From contig JAJPZJ010000069.1 of NCBI GenBank assembly GCA_021204405.1, forward strand, positions 62,001-126,000: 64,000 nt of DNA, read 5' to 3'. Numbering within the stretch: the first letter of the stretch is position 1; every line of letters begins with the position of its first letter. This document shows positions 1 to 8,738 of this stretch, piece after piece. The position numbers and the translations under genes were made by a program. The notes beneath the pieces were generated by a model that worked only from the letters and a program-made list of their open reading frames with translations, searched no databases and had not been told where the DNA came from. This DNA comes from Tannerellaceae bacterium. Its GTDB lineage: Bacteria > Bacteroidota > Bacteroidia > Bacteroidales > Tannerellaceae.

Positions 1-654
1 GAGGAAGCCACTGTCAGAATCGTAGGAAAGGATGGATTGAATGAAAAGGTAATTACCCGCAGGGATGGTTCTTACCGGGTAGAACTGGAGCGCGATATTA
101 GTTATGTTATGTTAGCCAGTGCACGCGGATATTTGAACCAGCATTTTGAACTGAAAACCGATCCTGAGGAAAAGAATGAAACCTACCTGGTCGATTTCTT
201 CCTCTCTCCTGTTCACAGGCCGGTAGTTATAGAAAATATATTTTATGATTTTGACAGGGCTACGCTTCGTCCCGAATCAAAAGAAGGATTGGATGAAATG
301 ATTAAAATGCTGAATGACAATCCAACGGTAACTATTGAGTTGGGTGCACATACCGACCGGAAAGGTTCGGAAGAGTACAACGAGCGGCTGGCCCAACGCC
401 GTGCCCAGTCGGTAGTAAATTACCTGATAGCTGGTGGAATCAGTGCTGATCGTCTGGAAGCTAAAGGATATGGAAAAAGTACCCCTAAAGTAATTAACAA
501 ACCCCTGGCCCAGGATTATGATTTCCTGGAAGAGGATGATATCCTTACCGAAGAATTTATTGAAACCCTGACACCGGAGCAACAGGAGATTGCTGACCAG
601 ATCAACCGCCGGACGGAGTTTAAGGTGTTGCGGACAAATTATAATTTGTATTGA
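1..654 (+). CDS. porE: PorE-like OmpA-family outer-membrane/periplasmic protein, 3' part only
   Basis: The reading frame is open from the first base of the window, so the N-terminal part lies outside. The visible 217 residues start with a carboxypeptidase-regulatory-like beta domain (about the first 65 residues) and continue into an OmpA C-terminal peptidoglycan-binding domain. Its signature is seen in FYDFDRATLRPES, in GAHTDRKGSEEYNERLAQRR and in RLEAKGYGKS. This order, a CRD followed by OmpA_C with an acidic insert before the end, is that of PorE, which is thought to anchor the type IX secretion machine to peptidoglycan. The TPR and beta-propeller parts expected in PorE cannot be seen, so another OmpA-family protein is possible. 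porU and porV lie further along the window, which fits. It ends in TGA. Confidence 0.6.
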   Translation, partial: EEATVRIVGKDGLNEKVITRRDGSYRVELERDISYVMLASARGYLNQHFELKTDPEEKNETYLVDFFLSPVHRPVVIENIFYDFDRATLRPESKEGLDEMIKMLNDNPTVTIELGAHTDRKGSEEYNERLAQRRAQSVVNYLIAGGISADRLEAKGYGKSTPKVINKPLAQDYDFLEEDDILTEEFIETLTPEQQEIADQINRRTEFKVLRTNYNLY

Positions 655-851
655 TAGTATCCATAATTATTCCGGTCAGATCACGTACAGAGCTATTACA
701 GCCGGAAGAAAAGTGATCACTTTACAGGCTTTTCCCGTAAGGATTACAGATGAATAACCGTAGGATACAACTTTACTCATGCCTGGAAAATTCGATCTAC
801 AAATAGAGAATCGCCTATCAGCATGATAAAGAATGAGAATAATAAAATGTT

Positions 852-952
852 GTTCCCCGCAAAAGCGGGGACCGCACGAGAACTGGCAGTTTCAAAAATT
901 TAGTAGTATAACAACCGTTACTTCCTTTGCGATCCCCGCCTGCGCGGAGAAC
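852..952. repeat. Short palindromic element with inverted ends, copy 1
   Basis: The left end (GTTCCCCGC, four bases, GCGGGGACCGCA) and the right end (TGCGATCCCCGCC ... GCGGAGAAC) are imperfect inverted copies of about 25 bases, and each end is itself a small hairpin. A second element of the same length and architecture lies at 15504-15603. It encodes no protein. It resembles REP/BIME or MITE-type elements; its mobility is not shown. Confidence 0.6.
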
Positions 953-1040
953 TGATAAAGTTTTATTTTATCCTCCTTTATATTTCTTACCCGATCCTCC
1001 GGATTATATATACATTCCACAATTATTTCCATAATAAATA

Positions 1041-1075
1041 AAACTCCCCGGTAGCATTACACTACCGGGGAGTTT
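1041..1075. terminator. Bidirectional intrinsic terminator
   Basis: A perfect 14-bp stem (AAACTCCCCGGTAG / CTACCGGGGAGTTT) has a 7-base loop. On the minus strand it is followed by a T-rich run, fitting termination of the DUF6383 gene that ends at 1234. Confidence 0.8.
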
Positions 1076-1119
1076 CTTATCCTTGTACTACTTCTTCACA
1101 GAAGCACGCACAATCTACA

Positions 1120-1176
1120 TTTTATTACTTTAGTATTAATATTAAATCTGCCTGTTCGCCTATCGCAGGTTACTTA
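1120..1176. repeat. DUF6383 3'-flank repeat, copy 1
   Basis: It shares two blocks with 41483-41535: TTTTATTACTTTAGTATTAA and TCGCAGGTTACTTA, the latter preceded by a similar TGTTCGCCT segment. In both places it lies just past the stop codon of a DUF6383 gene and between two hairpins. The CCTG...CAGG ends could pair. The part TACTTTAGTATTAATATTAA also matches, in opposite orientation relative to the gene, the leader of DUF6383 gene 2. Confidence 0.6.
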
Positions 1177-1200
1177 TCTCTCCCTCGTTTGAGGGAGAGA
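1177..1200. terminator. Hairpin downstream of DUF6383 gene 1
   Basis: A perfect 10-bp stem TCTCTCCCTC / GAGGGAGAGA has a 4-base loop. No clear T-run follows it on the minus strand, so it may be an RNA-end stabilising hairpin rather than the terminator itself. Confidence 0.5.
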
Positions 1201-1233
1201 TGCACAGGTTTAATGATTATTTTGATTAGTCAA

Positions 1234-4200
1234 TTATTTGATGATCGCTTTAACAGCGTCTTCACCTTCTACTGCTACTACTACAATTCCTTTAGGAGCT
1301 GCGATGGTAACATTGTCAGAAGTAAGTGTAGTATTAGCTACTGCCTGGCCTAAAATGTTGCTGATAACAACTTTTTTACCGGTAGCATTCAGGATAGATA
1401 CTGCACCTTCAGTTGCAATAACTTTCACTCCGCTAATAGTACTGATTTCCTCATTTGAAGTAGGAATTTCTTCTACATTTTCTTCGATCTTAAAGATCTG
1501 TGCCTGGTTGATTACCTGGCTTAAGCTGTGTGAACCATTATGGTTACCATTTTCAGTACTCAATTCAGCCAGTACTAATGCACCATTCATCACCTGGATC
1601 CATGAACCTTCGAACGAACCGATGTAAGAAACACCCGGATAGTAAGATTCAATCAGGAAGTTTTCCTGGTCATCTTCGATCAGACGAAGTGAGAATGAAT
1701 AGTAATTATATCCTTCCAGATTTTTCAATACCAGTTTATCAGCATCATTAAAATCAGCCGGAGCAATTACGCCATATTCTTTTTCCAACTCAGCCAATGT
1801 AGTGTTCTCAGTAACGATATAGAATTTTTCTGTACCATCAGCTTCGATCTTATATACACCTTCTACAAAGCCCAGACGGGTATAACCCTGATGTTTGTAT
1901 TTATCAGCATCTTTCAGTAAGTTGGTACCATCTGTAATAGAATCAGTCAGGTTGATCAGGAAGCGGCCACTCAGGTAACCTGTATAATCTACCTCATGCG
2001 TACAACCCGGGTTGTATCCATGATCATCACACCATTTATCATCAGCTACTACAGCAGTGTCTACAGCAAACAGATACTGAGGCATGAACTCGCTTGAGTT
2101 TTTAGCATAAATAGTATACAATGCAGTTGTATTACCGGTATTGGTACTATTTTGTGATACACCTTCTGAAGTCAGACCAGCAAAGTTGAAGTTCAGATCT
2201 CCTAAAAGACCAGTCTGGTTTTTGGTATCTTCGAAAAGATATTCATAAGCAGCACCGCGTTCCAGATAGATTTTAGTAACCTGGTCAGTTGCACCTAAAT
2301 CTCTATATAATGGTCTATCGGCTACAATGATAGCAAATGCAGAAGATCTGCTCTTGTAGTTGTTTTCCAGCGTTTCATAGCTCAAGTGACCAGTACCATC
2401 ATATACATGGGCCTGTTGCCAGCCATTGCTCCAGTTAATTTCATTATTCAGATTAAGAAGATCTACTAATATATAAGCAATTTTACCATCATCCTCAAGC
2501 ACCTGGTCGGCCTTCAGATAGAAAATACCTAATTTACCTTTACCTGCATCAATATCATCTTCGTGCATTGGAACATACGTACCATTTTCTAACAGGGCAA
2601 TATAAGTTTTATCGTTATCAATGAGGTTTTCATCACTTACCTTTATCTTATAAGCAGTTCTTTCCAGCGAAGGTAATTCCAGTGCACTGGTAGTATAACC
2701 AAATGTATTTCCACCAACAACTTCCAGCTGATAAGAAGTTTCGTTACCATCGGAAGGAGTAAATTTATTATCATCTACATTCAGGAAGAGGTCTGCATTT
2801 TCCCACAAATTATAGTTCATATAATACTTGGTATATGGCAGGATAGCCGAATCCAGGAAGTTGTATCCATGTTTAGGATCTGTGTTGGCTGCTTCGTCTT
2901 CAACCAATGTAAATGTATAATCACCTGTGTGGCTTAGTTGATTATTTGTGAACAAGCCTGTAGTTTGATTATAGTTAGCTGTAAAATTCTGATTGATGAA
3001 GAAAATATTACCAGTTGCTTCATCCAGATATAACTGACCTTCAAACACCCGGGAGTTAGCATACTCACGGTTAGTAATCTTTACTGTAGCAGCTTCGCCA
3101 CAACCGATCTGTTCTACCACCCACATAGTAGCAGGCATATTGTTATAATCCTGGTCTTCTTCTTCGATATCGTACATCAGACGACCTGGCAGGTTATCCA
3201 CGATGCTTCTGTTGATTACAGGATTAGCCATGAAATACAAACCTGTTGAAACTGTTGTACGTGTTAAATAAGTAAGATTTCTGCCTGCAAAGTTGAAGTT
3301 AGTTTGCAATGTTCCGGGATGTGCTACACCTGCGGAACCTCCAACTTCTGTGTTATAAGTAGTTACGACTGACTGGCTGCTTGTCAGATAAGCCAGGCGG
3401 ATCGCCACAGGACCATAAGAACCATTATAATTACCGGTTCCGGCCCAGATAGCAGCCTGGTCGTTATTGATAGAGTTGAATGCCCAATCTGCATTTTCCC
3501 AGGCATTATTATTAACATTTTTACTTAAAGCATTCATTGGTTCAATGAACAGGCTATCCTGTGAAGGGAAATAGCTTACTTTAAATAAATAACGTCCATA
3601 CCATGCGTCCTGGGTTAATCCTCCGAAATAAGCATCTGTATAGTCAGTGGGTAACGCATTAGTTGCAAATGTAAGTTGCAGATATTTACTGTTATTAGGA
3701 TAGAAAGTAGTATCTACCATTAAATAACGTCCCTCTGTATTAGTAATATAAACGAAATCAGTCAGATCTGCTGTAGTATATCCCATTTCATCCCCACTCA
3801 TGGTCATTGGAAATACCTGAGCATCATAATTATGAGCTTTCATAGTATTTTCCAGTAACACGCTTTTAGTAGCAGGTTCTACAGAAGAAGCAATTCTGAA
3901 AGTACCGTCTGCCTGGAAATCAACTACTGTATTGAGAGCGCTTGCATCCAATACAATAGGGTTAGCCAGTACGGGTTTCAACTGGATCGCATCGCTGATA
4001 TTTTCAACCTGGTTCTGGCCGGCTACGTTACTTGGGTAAGAAACGGCTACCAGATAACCAGCTGCATTTTCTTTAAATACGATTACACTATCTTTATTAT
4101 TACCATAATATGCATATACAGGATCTACATCGAAAGCTGCAGTTCCATTATCATTAGAAGCATACCAGCTCCAGTCTTCCAGACATCCTTCAACAATAGT

Positions 4201-4654
4201 TGCAGGATCATTCGTCGCACTATAAGCCACATCACCCTTAGCATCTACTGCAGTGGCATCATTAATGATCAGGTTAACACCTGTTTTCTGGTTCTTAAAA
4301 TTAAAATAATCTCCACGTACATAGGTTCCATCAGCTCCCTGGATTGTCCATAAAGAAGTATTAATAGCAGCCTAAGAAGGTTCAACCAAACGTAAAGTAA
4401 GTTGTCCAGTTTGAACATTACGCTCCTGTACCAGTATTCTTGATCCATCCGTTAGCTGATACAGTAAATTATCCTGTAATTTATTTACACCCGTACTATA
4501 ATTATAGTAACCTGATGGTGTAGTAAGCGAAGTGCTCATCACATCAACCAGACGTAACACTTCATTGTGTCCTATTGTCCTAGGCTGTGCTGAGACACCT
4601 ACAACAGCGGCAAATAATGCCCCTGCCAAAAAAAGTAGAAAACCTTTTGTTCAT
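1234..4654 (-). pseudogene. DUF6383 family secreted protein, gene 1 (disrupted)
   Basis: This is a large exported protein of unknown function, about 1,140 codons. The signal peptide would begin MNKRFSTF and continue AGALFAAVVGVSAQ, as in the intact paralogue at 10912-14139. The C-terminal 75 residues (from GVKVIATEGAV to VVVAVEGEDAVKAIIK) match those of the other two paralogues and resemble a T9SS type A sorting domain. Two lesions are seen. An extra base in an A/T run of seven (4628-4634; the paralogue has six) shifts the frame inside the signal peptide. An in-frame TAG lies at 4372-4374, after which the frame stays open for about 1,045 codons to the normal end. The middle is rich in Tyr, Asn and Asp with aromatic repeats, and no catalytic motif was recognised. 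Whether the lesions are real mutations or sequencing errors cannot be told here. Confidence 0.75.
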
Positions 4655-4822
4655 AATAAATTCATTTAATATTAATAATAGTGTATAATAAGCTATTACC
4701 TAGCATACTGTGTTCGTTTTACCGCCGAACAGAAAAAAACGTAGGTTTTATTTAGCCGCTATTATTATTAAAAAAGGTTTCGTATGGGAAAGAGGCATTT
4801 TCATCCTCCAATAGCTATACTA

Positions 4823-4900
4823 TTGATAAGAAATAAGATAGATTGACAAAAAATGTGTGAAAAGAATTGCAGGAATAAAAGTTATGTGTATTTTTGCTGG
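4823..4900. repeat. DUF6383 upstream block, copy 1
   Basis: This roughly 78-base block aligns end to end with 45198-45275: TTGATAAGAAA at the left, AGATAGATT in the middle and TGTATTTTTGCTG at the right, with few gaps. It lies the same distance, about 170-245 bases, upstream of DUF6383 genes 1 and 3. Confidence 0.65.
4867..4896 (+). promoter_or_regulatory. Bacteroidetes-type promoter pointing away from DUF6383 gene 1
   Basis: TTG (4867-4869), 19 bases and TATTTTTG (4889-4896) match the Bacteroidetes sigma-70 pattern. The same arrangement occurs in the paralogous block at 45243-45272. It reads toward the metallophosphoesterase gene. Confidence 0.55.
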
Positions 4901-5086
4901 TGAAAATAAATGTACGTTTATTTTATTCTTTTCTGCAAAATCCTCTATATTCCTTCTTATCATTCATCCATTTTTACAAAAGGACAGGATAATTTTATCT
5001 CTTACTGACCTTCCTTCTTTTCCGTTTATCAATTACCAGGAGCTCTTTTTTGAAACAAGGCAAGAGCCAAAAAGAAATAAATTTCC

Positions 5087-5094
5087 TACCTTTG
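5087..5094 (+). promoter_or_regulatory. -7 element for the metallophosphoesterase gene
   Basis: TACCTTTG fits TAnnTTTG and lies about 50 bases before the start codon at 5147. No clear -33 element sits at the usual distance. Confidence 0.45.
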
Positions 5095-5146
5095 GTACAA
5101 CGTTAATCTACAAGTCCTTATTTTTTTTATTTAAATACAGATCTAT

Positions 5147-6322
5147 ATGAGAAAAAACTTATTCCTCCTTTGCTTTATTATTTATCTGCTACCTGCCAGG
5201 GCAGAAAATGGTTTCAATATTTTATATGGGCCTTATTTACAAATGGTGGATGACCAGTAAGCTACAATTATGTGGGTGACAAACGGAGAGGCTTTTTCAT
5301 GGGTAGAAGTTGCCCCCGATGATGGAAGCCATTTTTATGGAGAAGAACGTCCTAAGTATTATCAGGCTGAATTCGGGAGAAAGGCTGTAGGACGGCTGCA
5401 CCGGATCACAGTTAAGGGACTACAACCAGGTATCCGTTACCGCTACCGTATTTTTTCCAAAGAGGTGATGGAACTGACTCCTTATTATGTACAGTATGGA
5501 AAAGTAGCGTCGAGCACTGTATATAGGGTACAACCTTACAGCTTCACTACGTTAGATAAGAGCAAGCAGGAACTTTCTTTCCGGGTTATAAATGATATAC
5601 ACGGTGATAGTGAACTATTAGCCACGCTGGCTGGAGATACTAAAGCCACCGGGATGGACTTTATCTTCTTCAATGGAGATATGGTAAGTACAATGGACTC
5701 GGAAGAACAGCTATTTACCGGCTTTATGAATCAGGCCGTAGCTGATTTTGCAACAGATATCCCCCTTTTCCTATCAAGAGGTAATCATGAGGCACGGGGA
5801 AACTTCTCTTCTCAGTTTATGAATTACTTCCCTACCTCAACAGGTACACCTTATTATATGTTTACTGCCGGCCCGGTCTGTTGCCTGGTACTAGATGCGG
5901 GTGAAGATAAACCCGACAGCGATATTGAATACTGGGGGTTGGCCGACCTCGATGCCTACCGGGAAGAGCAGGCAGTTTTTATTAAAGAAGCTATGGAGCA
6001 ACCAGCCTACAGGAATGCAACCTTCCGTATCGTTATCATGCATGTTCCGCCATTGGCTGGCCCTACTCCATGGCACGGCTCACGGCACTTACAGGAACAC
6101 TTTGTACCTTTATTAAATCAGGCGAATGTCGACGTTATGTTATGTGCCCATACCCACCGGCATATGTATTATCCGGCAGGTACCGATATTTGTAATTTCC
6201 CAATCCTGATCAATGCGAACAGGGATGTAATGGATGTAAAAGCCAGTGATAACCAACTGGATATCCAGATCAGGGATGAAAAACAAAAATTGGTAGGAAA
6301 CTGGAGTTTCAAAAAGAAATAA
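5147..6322 (+). pseudogene. Secreted metallophosphoesterase with purple-acid-phosphatase-like N-terminal domain (in-frame stop)
   Basis: The protein starts MRKNLFLLCFIIYLLPARA, a signal peptide, then has a fibronectin-III-like domain (about residues 25-140; GLQPGIRYRYRIFSKE) and a calcineurin-like metallophosphoesterase domain. The metal-binding blocks are all present: NDIHGD, FNGDMVS, GNHE, HVPP and CAHTHRH. It should hydrolyse phosphate esters outside the cytoplasm. A TAA lies in frame at 5258-5260 (codon 38, after MVDDQ), and the frame is otherwise open. A GAA-to-TAA change is the simplest origin. Restart at the ATG of 5270 would give a protein without a signal peptide. It faces pstS across a shared terminator, and phosphate scavenging is a plausible common theme. 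Confidence 0.75.
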
Positions 6323-6330
6323 ACGCAAAA

Positions 6331-6364
6331 AAAGGGCCTGCTGATCTTTCAGCAAGGCCCTTTT
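6331..6364. terminator. Bidirectional terminator between the phosphoesterase gene and pstS
   Basis: The stem GGGCC-TGCTGA / TCAGCA-A-GGCCC has one bulge. It is flanked by an A-run on the left and TTTTTATT on the right, so it can terminate transcription from either convergent gene. Confidence 0.75.
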
Positions 6365-6385
6365 TATTCGAAAGGTGTGCGGTTT

Positions 6386-7201
6386 TCAATTAACAGGAAT
6401 ATATCCAACTTTCTTTACGATATCCTGTCCTTCATTCGATAATACATAGTCGATAAACGGTTTAGCTTCCGCTTCGTTTTTCGCTTCGTAATAGTAGAAC
6501 AACGGACGTACAACCGGATAGGTTTTATTTTTAGCATTCTCAAATGAAGGCTCTACGAAATTTTGTCCGTCATAAGATACCTTTAATGCTTTTACATCTT
6601 TATTCAGGTAAGCTAATCCTACATAACCGATAGCACCTTTCGTCTGGCTTACCGATTGGATAATAGCACCTGTTGCCGGCATACTCATAATGCCATTCAT
6701 ATAGTTCTTATTTTTCAGAATACTTTCTTTGAAGAATTCATAAGTACCCGAAGAAGTTTCACGTGAATAAGCTACGATCTTCAGATCTTCACCACCTACC
6801 TCTTTCCAGTTTTTGATTTTTCCGGTAAAGATACCTTCCAGTTGTTCGCGGGTAAGCTGACTTATACTATTGGAAGGATTGACTACTACCGCCAATGCAT
6901 CGTAAGCAATCACTACCTCTTTTGCATTTTTGCCAGCTTCCTACAGACGTACTTTCTCGTCAAATTTAATTTTTCTTGACGACATCGCGATATCGGTTGT
7001 CCCTTCCATCAGCGCAGAGATACCCACTCCCGAGCCACCACCGGTTACAGTTACCCGGGCACCTTTGTTTTCATTCATAAAGTTTTCAGCCAATGTCTGA
7101 GTTATCGGCAGGCAGGTATCACTACCTTTAATTTTCTGAGCAAATACGTTCGCTGTAAAAAGATTGGCTGCAATAGCGGCCATTAAAACTGTCTTCTTCA
7201 T
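6386..7201 (-). pseudogene. pstS: Phosphate ABC transporter substrate-binding protein PstS (in-frame stop)
   Basis: The periplasmic phosphate-binding protein starts MKKTVLMAAIAANLFTANVFA (signal peptide); an upstream ATG at 7213 is also in frame. The phosphate-loop segments are visible: KGSDTCLPITQ near the mature N-terminus, TGGGSGVGISALMEGTTDIAMSSR, and SRETSSGTYEFF. A TAG at 6941-6943 splits the gene between KFDEKVRL and EAGKNAKEVVIAYDA. Both halves are otherwise normal and in the same frame, so a single change such as CAG to TAG would explain it. A porin lies upstream on the same strand. A terminator follows directly, so pstCAB is not next to it in this window. Confidence 0.85.
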
Positions 7202-7300
7202 TATTAAGTTCATTTAATTTCTTGATTACAAAATAAGTTATGGGGTATTTCACGGGTATGAACCCGATATTACAATTCCGTTAATACAGTATGTAGACTA

Positions 7301-8586
7301 TCAGAATTTATATTGCAAACGTAAAGTGAATACGTTGTCTTTACGGTCTTCACCGTATCCTTTTATATTGTCGGACTTTTCATTCTTATTAATGTCGTAA
7401 TAAGCCTGCAGGCGCAGATTCTTATTTACACGCCATAGCGCACCGACACCCCATGTATTTTGGGAGAGGTCTGTTTTAGTAGTATTACTATTTTCAACGC
7501 CTACTTCATTTCCTTTTACTTTTGTATTAGGATCATAGACATCATACTTTAACACTACGGAGAAAGGAGATACGCCCAAATCCTGGATCAGGATAACATA
7601 CCCTCCGGTAAAAGAGCGTTTATAAAGGGCATTGGTCGCATCATCACCGGGTAATGTGCTATAGTTAGGGCTTTTGCTGCTACCGGCTGTTCCCGGCTGT
7701 GTACCAAACAGGTATTCACCGCGAAGCGTGGTTTTACCGGCACCGGTCAGGAAACTGAATTGTGCATCAAAACCTACATATTCACGTTTAGCAAATGAGC
7801 CGGTTTTACTCTTTTCTGTTCTGACAAAACGATTGCCTTCCATGGTGTATAACTCGTTTGTCGGATTGTATACACTTCCGTTGTAATAAGACATACCTAA
7901 TCCCCATGCACCCCAGTTTGAAATGGTTTTATCTGCGCGTAACTGGCCGATAAAGTCTTTCCGGTTGTCGGTATCTACTTTGATACCATTTCCTGCAAAT
8001 AGTCCACCCTGAAGTTTCAGGAAATTTATCGGAGAGGTTTTAGCTGCCTGGAGGATTAACATAGCACCCAGGTCGCATTCATCAGGGAAAAGTGTCTGAA
8101 ACACGGTTGAACGCTCCGGAGATTCCCGGTTAGAGGATGAGTAGCTGATCTCAAAACCAAACGGACGATCGAATACACCGGCACGTAAAGCGCTTGTTTT
8201 CAACCAGGGATCTTTCACATTCAGGTAGGCATCCTTGATTCCCACCCCTTTTTCGGTGATATCGAGTTGGAATACCCTCGATACAATGTTCTCTTCATAA
8301 GTAAATTTAATACGTCCGCGGCGGATACCGATACGGTTGAATGATTCTTCCGGATTCTCATTACTGCTTCCTACTTTCAGGGAGGCATTTTCCTGTCCGT
8401 GCTGATATTGTGTCTGGATATATCCCGATACTTTAAGTTTGCTTAAAGACTTTGCCACTTTACCAATGGCAGCAGTTTCTTCAGCTAATGAATCAATGCG
8501 ATTGTTCAGCTCCACATTGTTTTGTGCTCCTGCCGAAAAGACCAGCAGTAAAAAAGAGCAAGCGTAGATAGTTTTCCCAAGTTCAT
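7301..8586 (-). pseudogene. OprO/OprP-like phosphate-selective porin (frameshift in the signal peptide)
   Basis: This is an outer-membrane beta-barrel of the phosphate-selective porin O/P family. It has a short coiled-coil start (NNRIDSLAEETAAIGKVAKSL), a barrel of alternating strands, and the family feature FDRPFGFEISYSSSNRESPERS. It ends in LRLQYKF, a typical barrel terminus with Phe last. The signal peptide is encoded out of frame: the ATG at 8586 opens another frame, and one more T near 8579 would give MNFGKTIYACSFLLLVFSAGAQ joined to the porin. Only a GTG at 8515 could start the present frame, without a signal peptide. The porin lies just upstream of pstS, the usual pairing for phosphate uptake in this phylum. 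Confidence 0.75.
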
Positions 8587-8738
8587 GTTTGTTTTAAATT
8601 ACAGTGGCAACTTTACTACTCTTTAACGGGAACAAAGAAAATACTATATTATTTCGCATATATTTCGGTTACGTTACATAAAAACTACCGGGATATTACA
8701 TTCCTGTTACATCCCGGTGTTTCCTTATTTCTTTTCTG

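Larger units (their letters stand above)
655..1233. other. Intergenic region with repeats and hairpins
   Basis: No credible gene is present. The stretch holds a roughly 100-base element with inverted ends (852-952), a strong hairpin (1041-1075), a block shared with the 3' flank of another DUF6383 gene (1120-1176) and a second hairpin (1177-1200). The last three lie downstream of the minus-strand gene that ends at 1234. Confidence 0.6.
4655..5146. other. Divergent intergenic region between DUF6383 gene 1 and a metallophosphoesterase gene
   Basis: The region is AT-rich. It contains the conserved leader upstream of DUF6383 gene 1 (TATTAATATTAAAT on the minus strand, shared by all three paralogues), a block also found upstream of gene 3 (4823-4900), a plus-strand promoter (4867-4896) and a second -7 element (5087-5094). 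Possible open frames here are low-complexity and have no recognisable product. Confidence 0.5.

Noticed and set aside
4857-5150. 97-residue open frame on the plus strand
   Set aside because: Low-complexity Phe/Leu/Ile composition, runs over a promoter region, and matches no family that I know.
4372-6943. Reassigned TAG codon
   Set aside because: Only two TAG cases plus a TAA and many frameshifts are seen; intact genes such as the DUF2752 gene use TAG as an end. Ordinary nonsense mutation is simpler.
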